Notes under the pieces: model-generated
What the model was told of the DNA's origin: nothing
The model's database searches: none
The model's input: the letters and a program-made list of their open reading frames with translations, nothing else
Translations under genes and position numbers: made by a program
DNA from: Phoronis australis
Taxonomy: Eukaryota; Phoronida; Phoronidae
Length of the DNA stretch: 30,532 nucleotides
Direction: 5' to 3'
Assembly (NCBI GenBank): GCA_002633005.1
Contig: NMRA01000042.1
Location: 553,451-583,982 of the forward strand
Part shown: in pieces, positions 10,901 to 21,888 of the stretch
Position numbering within the stretch: the stretch's first letter is position 1
How the letters are laid out: each line of letters begins with the position of its first letter

Positions 10901-13900
10901 CCAAAATTTATTAAAATATATTTACTAATATATATATATTAAAATATATTTCAATACCGAAGCTCGTTGTTTTACTTTATACTATTTCACTTTTCGTAGC
11001 CGTCAGTAACCGCACGAAATTCCAACACTTATTTCATTTATTTAGGGTTTAGTACCTTTTTAAGAGCGGGATCAGGCTAATATTCCCCAGAGTACTGTAG
11101 AATTTGATAAAATTGTATGCGTCGTGCTTGAGTCCTCACATTGAATGTGTGTCGTGCCCAAGTACGTAGAATGTCTTATCATTGTATGTGTCGTGCTTGG
11201 CTAGACTGAAATCGTTAGTATTACAATGTCCATGTGTAGTGAACGAGTTCCCGTTTGAATTTCTTAGCAGTGTATGAGCCATGCTTTCGAACGTTAAGAA
11301 AAACTGGTGCATTAAGTTGTATAAAAACAACCTCTGAACTAGCGTACGCAGTTTATTTCTGTATTCTTGCAAGAAGGGTCAAAAGATAATACTACGTTCT
11401 TGGGATGAGATTTATTCGAACTTGAAAGCTCTTCAAATTCTAAATTATGTTTGCGCAATTTCTTATAACAACAATTTTCAAGTACAAAAACACAGATTAT
11501 TGTTTACAGAAGGATATATCCACACTGTTGCAAATAATTATGATGATGTTATTGTCGAACAGGAAGGTGGAAAGAACTGTTCAGACCTCATGGATTTAAC
11601 TGTGGATGTTGTCCTCGACGCACAAAAGTGACACATGCGTACAGTCCGCGTTTACCTGGCAAGTTCTGTCCAATGGTTAAGCCGAAATCTCTCTATATGA
11701 CCGACTGCTAGTAAGTTCGATTCCATAGCAGCATACATGACGGCGTCCTGTCGTTCAGCAACTTTTCCAGACGTGAGGGGTTCTGAACGTGCGATAACAT
11801 CTGGCTCCGCTGCCCAGCATAGTCTTTTGTCCCGTATGATAACAAGCACGCCAATTATCTCCCAGGCTTCGAAGGGTTACTGAAACCTGGCAGAATGGAT
11901 TGTCTTAACTTCTGTTGTAGTTGGGCGATTTTGGCGATTCAAAAACTAAACATGATCAGCATTTGACAAAGAGTTCGAAAATTCTACTGGTTTATGTTGA
12001 AATGTTTTATAACTTAACTTTCATTTCCAACAGTAAAGCCCAGTCAGGCTAGATACGATCTGATCGGAAATTAGAGCAACTATCGAACAAAAGAGAGCCG
12101 GTCCTCCAACCATCAATGCCAGTATAGAGTCAATCAGTCGTGTAAGATACTGGCTACAGGGGTAAACTTCCCAAGTTGTTGTTGGGCCACAGAATCGAAC
12201 AACTTGGGAGCAACAGGAAAACGCCGTAATGATTTATACTATTGTCTCAAATAGTGTTACTGGTACTGTATATCGTTTCCCGGTATGAGTTCTTTTAAGA
12301 ACATAAAAGTTCTGACAATGCAGTGTACACGTGGGCACTTACAATTACACGTGTCTTCGTTGATTAACAGATTTCTGTAGCATTTTACTTACGAGAGGCT
12401 GAAAGCTATTGTTAACAAGCCAATTAATTTGCTTTACATCAGCCTGTCAAGAGCGCAAGAGGCGTGGTCAGCCATTCACAGGACAATCTACCTGACGCTA
12501 AGTTTAAAGCGGATATGGACATGGCACCACACCATGTCAAAAACTTTATACCACTTACCGTTATCAAATTAGAAATAAACAGCTAGTTCCTCATGCGGAA
12601 CGGAAGAGATGTCTTGGTCCAAGAAGAACAGACAGTGCCTTAAGGCTCGACACTAGTCTCAAAGGGTGGCATGTTTCTGCGCACTGAGTAAGGTTTCCGA
12701 AGAAACAACGATCTAATAGTTGTTCCCAAGCAGCAACCTAGGTTCTTCAGCAATACGCCCCCTATCGGGATAATGTGAGTGGTATAAACCGACTAGTTTT
12801 TGGCATAAGACGATCATTTTAAATTGCTTCCATCTTCATTATTTGAAATGACCTACTTTGATTGGTTTCACGGCGGAAAAGCGCGATTTTGGGGTCTTTG
12901 CTGGATGGGTTGGACTTCGCGAAGTCATCAGAAACTTTTACCAGAGCTATAAAACAGCAAAAGTCATTGGGCTTTTGTGATTGTTATACAAAGTGCCGTT
13001 GTCTGCCACACATTTGCTGAAACCAAGAGCGGTGACTTCCAGTTAATGCGTACTCTGCCATGAACCGAGTTTCGTTTAGTTCCATCAGCAGCGCCGTTGA
13101 TCGACTGCAACCGCGTTTTTGCAAGTTCAAGTCTGCGCTGAGATTGACCTCACAAAATCACTTTTCTTGCCGATGTTGTAACTTTAATGTTGTGGAAGTA
13201 CGTATACTATGACCTCCACGTATATTCAGTCAGAAATGAGGGTTGAGTTTCGAAGACACAAGAATCTCGCTAAGGAAGCTATTGTAATCACGTGCTTCGC
13301 TAATTGCATTTCATGACAATATCTCGCGAAGTCTTGTAAGTTCTTGCCTTTCTCGCAAGACACTAACCGGTTTAGGGAGCGCACGCCGCTGTTACCCGGT
13401 CACGTGCGGTGTTGGTCGACGAAACGTCTAGCGCTTTAAAGAGTTTTCAAAGAAATTTGGAATGTTCTCCACAGTTGTTATGAAGCATGTCTGGATTGTA
13501 AAATAATCATCCTTTGTTATGTTCAGACGCCTTCAAAAGAATTCGCAATCCCAAATTAAAGAAATTTGCCATGCAAAAGACCAGTTCTAAAAAGCAACCT
13601 CTTGTCTGTTTCCGCATTCGCTAATTGAAACCATCGACGTCTACTCTTGTTTCCAGATGCCTCCAGTATTTCAAGTAAAACTTAGGTCAGTACATGTAGA
13701 TGTGTTGAAAATGACTAAATGCATGTATGGATGGCTTACTTTGGATGTTGTCTCTCAAATCAACGACATAAACTTTGCGACAAAAGCACGTTTGACAAAA
13801 TGGCAAGGGGAAAAAGAGATGTGTGTGGAACATACTGGCGACTTCTTTCATAACCCAGTTTTTTCTGGATTAGCACCCTGTTTGTTTTGATTCATTTAGG

Positions 13901-14471
13901 CCTCGTAACTGCCTCAGGTAACGCTTTGATTTGCAAAATTTGGGCGAAGTTGTGTTACAAGGGGTAAGTACATTCTCCGGCGTGTCTGGAAATACATATT
14001 TTCTGATAGTCGGGTTACCTCAGTCCCAATGTGCCAACAGGTATCGCCATCTGGCGCTCGGTCACTCAACCAACCCAATTCCAATCACGTTGTTTCTTCC
14101 ACTAAAGTTACTAGCACATCAAGCCAACACACTTAGCAATAAATCAAGAAAGTCGTCACACCACTTTCAATTCCAGCAAGGAACTAGTTAATACTAATTT
14201 TATAACTGTAAGTGGTCTAAATTAAATTGAAAAGTGTTGGTGCATAAACCATTGAACAACAGTTACCATTCTAAGTTTCTTTTCCAGCAAACCACCCGGT
14301 CACTGCGTGAAAGTTAGCACCGTCAAAGGTAGACTTGTTAGTCGCGTAGTTGGAGTGTGCAAACATCTTTACAGTCGCACCATAACCATTACAGTGCGCT
14401 GTCGTAACAACAGGTTTTACAGGGTGCGGTTGAGGCACTACGTCCGATGTGCGTGTATTCATTACCTCTGA
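7975..14471 (+). CDS. Gene A: secreted ten-cysteine cystine-knot-like protein, four coding exons
   Basis: Spliced CDS: 7975-7992, 9863-10094, 11563-11710, 14288-14471 (193 aa). All introns are GT-AG and phases are 0, 1 and 2. Residues 1-18 are a signal peptide (MMKISLFFILAITTFARG). Residues 19-85 form a very acidic propeptide with about 24 Asp/Glu. R-A-N-R-R at 81-85 is a furin-type site exactly at the boundary. The mature domain starts WKELFRP and is strongly basic (about 23 Lys/Arg, 2 acidic). Its cysteines follow CxCC-18-C-12-C-6-C-17-C-13-C-15-CxC, and the last 40 residues resemble the end of a cystine-knot ligand. Paralogue of gene B. A secreted signalling or effector role is inferred; CTCK/DAN-like, IL-17-like and a novel family all remain possible. 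Confidence 0.85.
7993..9862 (+). other. Gene A intron 1
   Basis: 1870 bp from GTATGT to TTTTTTCAG. It contains the 37-bp minisatellite at 9472-9727. Several short frames here (for example 8468-8710) show no protein family. I see nothing else functional. Confidence 0.65.
9472..9727. repeat. 37-bp minisatellite, about seven copies
   Basis: CCGAGG-type unit starts occur at 9472, 9509, 9547, 9584, 9620, 9657 and 9698, a period of 36-41 bp (mostly 37). The consensus contains GGTGGGCTGTGTGTCCCATA followed by TGGTCAnTGTGGT. Because the period is not a multiple of three, all frames read repetitive peptides (Cys/Pro/Gly on +, Thr/His/Asp on -). These are artefacts. The array lies in gene A intron 1, about 135 bp before exon 2. 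Confidence 0.92.
9863..10094 (+). CDS. Gene A coding exon 2 (leader and acidic propeptide)
   Basis: Acceptor GACTTTTTTCAG, donor GTAAGA; 77 codons plus one base. It completes the signal peptide, then encodes an acidic segment with a run of five Glu near its end. It finishes at T-R-A-N plus an A that joins GA of exon 3 to give Arg. The equivalent gene B exon is 217 bp with identical phases but unrelated propeptide sequence. Confidence 0.85.
10506..10755. mobile_element. MITE family with CATGCGCGCA-type ends, copy 1
   Basis: This 250-bp segment aligns in the same orientation with 21889-22146. Shared blocks include a G run then GGGGGGCTGGAACGA, a C run, ATTTGGCGAA, TCAGAGAAA-like text, a C-rich stretch, AAAAGG-CCCACAT and AAATTCGAGCCC. 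The ends form imperfect inverted repeats (CATGAGCGCAACC and GGTGCGTGCATG). It sits in gene A intron 2. Overlapping minus-strand frames of 63-141 aa are not genes. Confidence 0.7.
10876..10979. repeat. Fold-back element with 25-bp arms and AT-rich centre
   Basis: The left arm at 10876-10900 (TAAAGTAAAACGACGAGC...) pairs with 10955-10979, with two mismatches. The 54-bp centre is (AT)n-rich with TTAAAATATATTT occurring twice, so it may pair further. A small fold-back transposon inside gene A intron 2 is likely. Confidence 0.7.
11112..11200. repeat. Degenerate short tandem repeat
   Basis: Three loosely spaced copies of ATTGTATGTGTCGTGCTTG-like sequence (GTCGTGCTTG, GTCGTGCCCA, GTCGTGCTTG) occur in this segment. 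The copies are diverged and irregularly spaced. Confidence 0.35.
11563..11710 (+). CDS. Gene A coding exon 3 (first half of mature domain)
   Basis: Acceptor TTGTCGAACAG, donor GTAAGT; 148 bp, phase 1 in and phase 2 out. It encodes the second Arg of the cleavage site, then WKELFRP, N-C-G-C-C-P, VTHA, LPG, C-P, and M-T-D-C. The codon order matches gene B exon 3 throughout. A stronger-looking acceptor at 11509 would add an in-frame TGA, so 11563 is chosen. The longest open frame here (11422-11631) is in a different frame and is spurious. Confidence 0.9.
11711..14287 (+). other. Gene A intron 3
   Basis: 2577 bp from GTAAGT to TTCTTTTCCAG. It contains the small inverted repeat at 12170-12208. A hydrophobic frame near 13860-13965 looks like a signal peptide but has no supported ATG. 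Nothing else was recognised. Confidence 0.65.
12170..12208. repeat. Perfect 11-bp inverted repeat
   Basis: CCCAAGTTGTT at 12170-12180 pairs with AACAACTTGGG at 12198-12208 around a 17-base spacer. It lies inside gene A intron 3 and its role is unknown. Confidence 0.5.
14288..14471 (+). CDS. Gene A coding exon 4 (cystine-knot-like C-terminus)
   Basis: Acceptor TTCTTTTCCAG; a single leading C completes the Tyr codon from exon 3, then come 60 codons and TGA at 14469-14471. It encodes HCVKV, VVGVCKHLY, RTITITVRC, FYRV and YVRCACIH. Alternating hydrophobic beta-strand residues precede each late cysteine, and the C-x-C end is typical of cystine-knot ligands. It aligns with gene B exon 4 with only a two-residue gap. 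Confidence 0.92.
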
Positions 14472-14561
14472 GTAGCCAAGACAGAAGACGGAATGACTGG
14501 GTGAAAATTTTCGTGCTCTTGCAGCCATGTCCCTGTTGAATACAGCTGTGATTGCTCTTGC

Positions 14562-14567
14562 AATAAA
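14562..14567 (+). promoter_or_regulatory. Poly(A) signal of gene A
   Basis: AATAAA lies 91 bp after the gene A stop codon, giving a short 3' UTR. The 79-aa frame at 14527-14766 falls in and beyond this UTR and is not a gene. Confidence 0.55.
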
Positions 14568-14670
14568 GCAAAATTACTTAAGCATTACAAGAGTGTCGTT
14601 ACTCAGGAAATGTAGAATCGCAAACTGTCATCGCTCTCTTCCTCAGTGCTTTTCTTGCTCAATCAGGTTT

Positions 14671-14812
14671 CTACAGTGGCGGGGTACAGTGACTGGGAAC
14701 GGAAATGAGAAATTATTTTTTCCTTACTCAAGCGCCCGACTAGTCCGTCGAGCGCCCAAGTCATAACTCGGGCACTCAAATTATTTCTCATGCTCTTTCC
14801 CAGCCACCGTAG
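14671..14812. repeat. Imperfect fold-back element downstream of gene A
   Basis: Left arm at 14690-14718 (TGACTGGGAA...ATGAGAAATTATTT) pairs with 14778-14806 at about 23 of 29 positions. Outer blocks CTACAGTGGC and GCCACCGTAG also pair. The centre holds repeated GCGCCC-type words (AAGCGCCCGAC, GAGCGCCCAAG). A MITE-like fold-back inserted just beyond the poly(A) signal fits best. Confidence 0.55.
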
Positions 14813-14929
14813 GTTTCCCTATACATTTTTCATGAACAGAGAAGTAAACGCAAATTCGGCAGGTTTTGAAGGCGGGCTGTTTTCCATACAGATGGCCAGA
14901 TGATCAAGAAACCTTCTTTCATATCAATA

Positions 14930-15060
14930 TTAGTAAATGCAAGGAAACACTCACCGTCCTACAAATTACTACAGCTGAAGTTAGGAAACTTCTTGAGGGC
15001 ATCGATAGCCACAAATCAAACAGTATTGAATTCGTAACAAAGTATATCATAGATATATAG
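14930..15060 (+). pseudogene. Possible non-LTR retrotransposon fragment
   Basis: The frame reads ITTAEVRKLLEGIDSHKS, resembling the start of LINE reverse transcriptases, where an I-x-x-E-V-x-K-x-L segment precedes a K-S/A-x-G-x-D motif. Here the following G-P-D is replaced. The match is short and stops at 15060. It may be a separate, older insertion than the LINE at 15893. Confidence 0.3.
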
Positions 15061-15062
15061 GC

Positions 15063-15892
15063 AAAGAATTTCCTGTTCCTCTCACAACAATGTATTTTGT
15101 TTTGACCAACTGAAAGGTAGTGATAATGGTATCAATTTGGGAGAAGGGCCCACTTGTTTTTAGCAACAAAGAGTATGATCTCCTAATGAAATCATTCATA
15201 CAATTACTGTTTGGAAAAATAACAATGAAAAATATATTTTCTTTGATTTATGCTATGTCTTTGGCAGTAAAAGTATATATTTTCTAAATGTAGAAACCCT
15301 GGTTGATTTGATTATTGACTTTATACCAATATCCTATTAAATGGGTCACGCGACCATGAAATTTTTGTGAAGTTTAACAAAAAAGGTATATTCATAAGAA
15401 AACAACGGTACCAATAACATGACCAATTTCATTTGATAGAATTGTTTTGGGAAAAATCTCAAAAACAGTCTTTTAAATGATCTCTTCGTCTTCGTTTCAT
15501 GCAGATTTCGATTTTTTCATAAAAAATCATAAAGTTCCTATTTTGGTAACCTCTTCACAAAAGTGGAACTTTTTGAAAATAATTCCAGCGTTTTGTCAAA
15601 CAAAGTTCAAAGCATAATATCAGAAGTTTGATACGAATCCAATCAGCCGTTTCCGAGATATGGCATCATGTTTTGGAGTTAGCCAATTTGGACATTTTTC
15701 TAGGGTTCTATGCAATCTTAAAGATGCATATTTTCATTAAATTGTGAATTTGCAAATGAAGTACTAATTTTCAAACAACCCCGTGTCCTCCAGTGTGCTG
15801 GAAACCACCCGAGAATCAGTTACCATTACAATCTCGCAGAAGTCAAGTTTTGCGAGACTATTTGTATGTAAATGAGTATGATAATAATTCAT
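15063..15892. other. AT-rich intergenic DNA, no gene recognised
   Basis: No coding exon, RNA or clear repeat boundary is visible. Part of 15300-15780 has the look of old non-coding repeat sequence, but there is no second copy in the window to prove it. Confidence 0.4.
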
Positions 15893-17925
15893 TATGGAGG
15901 ACGAAGACCCGATGTCGGCCAAGAGAACAAAGAAGGTCGGTATCAAACAATTTGTCCCACACAAAATGTCCAAGCCAATCCGCAGCAAGTCATGGATCAC
16001 TAGGGACATACAGAAACTCATGACCAAGCTCGACAAGATATTCTCTGATATGAAGCGGAACAGCGGAGACCCCAAACGTCGATACAAGCAAGTAAAAGCT
16101 CATATACAAAGACGTACAAAACGGTATTACTGGAAACTTATTGAAGATGTAAATCACTGCACCAACAACAAACAGTTCTGTTCGAACATATAAAACCAAA
16201 AGCAACGCAATGATCGAACTGGAATATTTGCCATGAAAATTGGAGGCAAAATTATGTAAAACAAAAAAGGCGGGGATGACTGCTTAATTAACCAATTCCA
16301 GTCAGTCTTCTTGGAAAGAATACCACCCACTTGACTTGAAAACAATTAGTCGGAATACAGCACCGTGGCAAACCTTTTCGACTATGCTCGACATTACCAT
16401 AAATACTACTTTTGTCATTAACCTACTTGATCATCTGGACAAGTCCCCGGGTCCAGACGTCATTAATCCTAGTGTTCTCAAAGAACCTGCTCCTGTCATC
16501 GCTCCTGCTCAAAGCAAGGTTTTTCAAAAATTATTTGACAGCGGCACGGCGCCTTTAGACTGGAAAACTGGCAATGTATCTCCAATCTTCAAGGAGGGTC
16601 AACAATTTTACCCAGCTAGCTACAAAGCCATCTCTGTAACATAGATAGCTAGTAAGCTAATGGAACACGTCTTATTCAGCAACATCGTGGACCAAGCGTC
16701 ATCTAACAACATCCTGTATAACCTCCATCATGGCTTCATAGCAAAACGATCATGCGAGACCCAATTCGTACAATTTGCACATGATCTCGTAAGCATTTTA
16801 TGCAAACAGATTTACTGATCATGGACTTCTCGAAAGCTTTTGGCAAAGTAAACCATCATAAATTATTGTCCAAGCTATTGACTTACGGTGACAGAGGGAA
16901 ACTATTCCTGTGAATTTAGTCTTTCTTGTTAGGTTGTTCACAGAAAGTGGACCTCGATAGAGATAAATCTAACACCATTGGTGTATCATCTGAAGTCCCT
17001 CAAGGATCAGTCATCGGACACTGTCTGTTTTTGTTTTATATGAAATGACATTGCTGAAAACCTGACATCCAAATCTCACCTCTTTGCAGATGACACCATA
17101 ACCTATCTGACAATTAAGAGCAATTCTGATTCAGCGAAGCTCCAACAAGACCTCGACAGGCTTACCTTGGAGACTAGATCGCTGATGAAACTCCATCCTG
17201 ATAAGTGCCAGGTACTACCTGTTTACAGGGGTAAAACATTTGTCATTTCTCATTATCGACTTCACAGTCAGACACTCGAGATCGTTGACTCAGCTAAGTA
17301 CCTCGGACTTACTTACACATCTGACTTATCATGAATCTCACATGTAGATTCCATCACTACAAAAGTCAGCAACAAACTGGGCCTTCCACGTAGGAACGTA
17401 TGCAGTTGGGCAATTCTTGTGTGAAAGAAAATGCCTTAAAATCTCGTGTAAGCCCCATCTTAGAGTACTGCTCTAGCATCTGGGACCTACATGTATACAC
17501 TGAACGAAATGTCAAAAAATGACATGGTCTAGCGCAGAGCATCCAGATGTGTAACTAATATATATAGACAAAGCTCCGGTGTGACGGACATGCTTCATCA
17601 GCTCAACTGGAGGTCTCTGGAAAATATAAGCGCTAGCATGAAACTCACAAAATTACGATGTGGTTGCAAGCAACGATGCTGTCTTCTTAACCCCATTATC
17701 GCCTACTCGCTCTTCTAGGCAAAGCCCTCCACTCTTATCCCGCATTCCATATAGTAGACAAATTTTTCATTTACATATATATAGCATCTTCCCAACCACC
17801 ATTAGATTGTAATTCCAACCTTGACACTGCGATGGCTTGGTGTAGTAAGGAGAAGAAGGAGAGAAAGAAGAAGACGAAGAAGGATGAGGAAGAAGAGGAA
17901 CAGAGTGAGAAGGAGATGAAGAAGA
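15893..17925 (+). mobile_element. Decayed non-LTR (LINE) retrotransposon, 5'-truncated
   Basis: Fragments in order, broken by stops and frameshifts: 15894-16191, a basic pre-RT linker (KSWITRDIQKLM, YYWKLIED); 16336-16641, RT start (LDKSPGPDVINPSVLKE, DWKTGNVSPIFKEG); near 16824, motif A as DFSKAFGKVNHH; near 16990, motif B as VPQGSVIGHCLFLFYM; near 17079, the catalytic FADDT; near 17294, AKYLGLTYT; near 17450, SPILEYCSSIWDLH. The order and motifs fit jockey/CR1-like LINEs. No endonuclease domain remains. The 3' end runs into a GAAG/GAGGAA-rich simple tract at 17850-17925, probably the element's tail. It is dead. Confidence 0.88.
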
Positions 17926-20900
17926 ATCCCTGGGAAACCCCACAGCATTTTCGTTACCCTAGTGAAATAAGGCACAGTTGTTATTATTCGTTTTTTCAAT
18001 ATCAAATAACAATTCTTAATATTTGGAATTACTAGGTTTCTTGTATGTTCACACTTGTTTTTAAATGTATCAGTTGTCGAGATTTCTTTAAAACAGCAAT
18101 TTATTTACAAACTGTTTCTTTTCCTTATTATACTTGCACACGCAGTTCTACAGGAAGTCACTGGGTGGTGCTTGCTACAAATTTAAATATTCAAGGTTTT
18201 GACGAGACATTGCATCTTTCAGGTGCTCAATTACATAAAAATATATCTGAAGAGGCTATTTTCAACACAAGACATATTGCAGAATGACTGCCTTGGAGAA
18301 CAACCTTACTTTCGGAATCCCAATCTGATTCTAAGCCAACTCGTGTAAATCAACAATACTAATTTGGGAATAACAGAAATGCATTATCTGTTAATGTAAG
18401 AGATACGCAATTGCTCGCAATGATCAAAACTAGCCAGAAAGAAATATTCTACCACAAAACGACAACTTAACCCCAATCTGATCTTAGCGAGCGTTCTCGG
18501 TGATCAGTTCATACTGAACGTCAAAACGAAAGAAATTCCGCACAGATTTACACACCAAGATCAAGATGGCATTATCATCAACATCTAAAATGTTTACAAA
18601 AATGTAGTCAAGATTTTTAAAATGCTGATGTTAATATGATCATGATGTTGTAGTGAAAATTTAATGTTTAAATTCTTCCGTTTTGGCATTCGGTTCTCAC
18701 TGATGTTCAGGTATCATCGATTCTAATTTTAGGTCAGACATAAGTTTGGCATCACCAAGAAGGCTGTTAAATATGCACGAGTGTTACTATACAGTAAATG
18801 TCGTATTCTGAGCAATATTACAAATGGTCTGGTGGAGATGAGGAATTCTCGATCGAGTATTTCCAGGCATACCAAAAATTTGAACCAAGAGTTTTGTAAA
18901 AGAACAGAGTAAAGAAACTGGGCCACTATCGAGCAATTGACGCGATTCCCAAGTCCCATTTTGAGGACATTCCTTCTTGGACTTGCTTTGATGGACTTGT
19001 GAAGTTGCGCCACTGTGTGACGGTACAAGTTTTAAACGTGTTTAAGCAGCCGCGAAATTTTTGTTTTACACATTCATTCCCAGCATGCCAAAAAATTCTA
19101 CAGCCTAAGACATTCTGATAATAAAAACAAGCAAACCGACCAGTGTGCACCACTCACTAAATTGTCAATTAGTTTTCGACAACGTGAGGAAAATTTAACC
19201 ATCTATATCTAAATATATAAAACTGCCTATTCATTCCAAAATATATTTCTCTAAGGTATAGTACTGTTTCGAAACATTCGCAAAACCATAAATAGATAGT
19301 CAGGTACCCTCTATCAAAATTAAACTTGTTAATAAATATATCTCATTGATTACAAAATGGCTAATGGCAGCGGAATAAATTGTTTTTAAAGCTCTCAATG
19401 CTGAAGCAAACAATTCACCACTAAATAGTTTGCCTACATTTGAAGTGAATTCAAGTTTTAAACAACATTAAAGAAAAAATATATAGGTTGAATGCACAAA
19501 CAGTAAACTGTGATCTAAATTCCATTATAACTGAGTGGCACGAGACGTAACTCTGGGAATTACACCCTGTACTGTATTTTACTTGCATTTTAGGTGACCG
19601 GCGCATCCTTTTGCGAGGTGAAAGTGGCTTCTTTAATGGTTTAGCACTGAACAAATCTCATCGTTTGTTCTTAACTATACAGTCGTCCTCCATTTTCTAC
19701 TTTGTCTCAACAAGAGTGACGTCATTTTCCCAACAATTAAGGGGGCACACTACAGCTAGAGCAGGGTTTTGGCTGACGACACACATCCAAGTGGAGACTA
19801 GTCCTTATCTCACGTCCTTATCAAGAGCCTGAACAAAACAAAAGATTTTTTGGCGTTCCCAACTCAACAGCACTACTCATGGTAACTGAAACTTAATTCT
19901 GCTACAGATTTTTAATCGGCTATTTCACATCAGGAAAAAATACCGGCACACAAAAATAGGACCAAAAATACCACATTTGACCGTTTTCTCCCCAAATTTA
20001 CTACTTCTCTGCAAGTGCTAGAAAAAATCTAACAACAGATTCAGCATTTTCGTTCTCTCTAGTTTCTAAAAATATGGTCATAGTACCCCCCTTACCAGCT
20101 AATTTTTTCTCAATTTGGATCTGTCTAACAGCCATCTGAAATCGCACCCGTTTTCTTAGTAACCAGGCGACAGGGGTTGAAAGTAAGCGACAGCCACCAC
20201 TTTGCAAGAAAAGTGGGTCACGGCTAAAAAACTTGGCTTTCTCATTCAAGCAAATCCCTTTCCTAGCAATTTTTTAAACAAATTCCTCAACCTCCCGCCA
20301 AACTTGACACACACCCTGTATTTAAATTTAGAAACCCTGTTCACTGCCACCTTTAAGTAAACAGCTTCCTTTGTTCGCCCCCTGTCGGCTTGTTTGATGA
20401 AAGCAAGTGACATCAGCCTCCGGGATTTTCAAAAGAGCCCCACCATCATTGCGAATTTTATGGAAAAGAAGGACAGAACGACAAACTTGAATAAAAAACA
20501 ACGTAGGCCCAGATGACGTCTAACTTTTGTCGGTAATGTAAATCCTGAGGTTTGAAAATTTTTGGAATAGGGTTGCTGTTTAGAGAAAGCTGGAAAATGC
20601 AGCTCCAGGTACTTTCGATATTTTTGCTAAAATTAACCAATTCTGTAATTCATTTACGCTAAAACCCTTACATCTTCATAAGCAAATTTAAGTGTCAGCA
20701 CGTAACTACCGCGCTATTTGTTTATTTCAAGGCCGGCGGTTATTGAACCAAGTTTTGAACACACGCACGACCTATTTTGAACAATGAATGATACTAATAG
20801 GTTTTTTTAAAATTCTATTTCGCAATTTGTTTTTCTCTTTAAACCGGGCATATTTACAGAAGCAATACCAGTGGCTATCACTGACTGGTATTTTTTCACT

Positions 20901-21888
20901 GTCGTTGTTTTCAAACGAATTCATTTCCTCATAACCAGCCTGACGTTTTTAAAGATATCACGTAGGCTTACATATAACACATGAATACGCAGTTTTATTA
21001 TTTTATTTGTCGGTTTTCAGAGATTTTTGGACACTTGCTTTACCAAGTTTTGGTAAAGTTTATTACCATTTAGTGGGCATAGAACCGTTTGACAGTTTTC
21101 TATTGAAAGGCCACTGATCGTTTCAATGAGCGGCAGTCCGTCTCATCTACGCAGTTAACAACTCACTGTCGACAACTATTGAATTATTGCAGTGGCCCAA
21201 TAAAGCAAAAGTTGGCGATTTAAAATGAACAAAATTACCCTACTGTACACGTATGCTATTGTTGAATGGTGTGGATAGCATAAACCATTCAAATAAACAC
21301 AGGTTCCGAGAGTGATGAATGGCCCTATATTTAATTTTTTATATAAGTTCAGATTCTTTGCCTGGCATGTTGCTTGCTTTACAGCCGTTGTCTGCTCTCC
21401 TGATTTACACGGTCAAGGGTTTGTGATTTCTGAAGCCTACAGTCGATGAGATCACGTTACGATATTTGACGCCTGCACTACGCGTGTCATCTTGTCTACT
21501 GAACTGCACGTGCACAAAATCTTGCTTTTTTGAACTCGGATAGCAACAACTGAAGGTGAAGTACCACCGGGAACAAATGACAGCGAAGTTTCCACCCATT
21601 AAAAATCTCGTTCTTGAAACAGAAATACACATTAAATAGTGTCGCAAATTTTTTAATTGAATTTAATTAAATTAGCATCAGTCAAGAAGTCACAACGACT
21701 TGGTGAGCCAAGTGTGTTATGTTCTACCACTTGTCAAGATTTAGCCTCTTGAACAATTTTCTGTCAGGTGACACCATTCAAAAGTCCACGAAAATATGAT
21801 TTATCATTATTATTATATCACATTGTATAATATTTAGCAGAAAGATTACAAAATAAGATTGAAAGCTGTCAGTCGTCAGTACAAGTGC
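17926..21888. other. Intergenic region between gene A and gene B, no gene recognised
   Basis: About 4 kb without a supportable gene. Short frames at 18045-18287, 18729-19153 and 20001-20249 lack ATG, splice or family support. Small hairpins are visible: AATACCAGT/ACTGGTATT at 20864-20892 and CTTTACCAA-GTT-TTGGTAAAG at 21038-21058. The segment 19920-20345 reads like old dispersed repeat sequence, but no second copy lies in this window. Confidence 0.4.

Noticed and set aside
13860-13965. Hydrophobic + frame (STLFVLIHLGLVTASG) between an AG and a GT, like another leader exon
   Set aside because: It has no ATG in frame (a TAA lies just upstream), falls within gene A intron 3 and has no counterpart in gene B.
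15764-16345. Minus-strand frames of 63-107 aa
   Set aside because: They are shadows of the LINE on the + strand.
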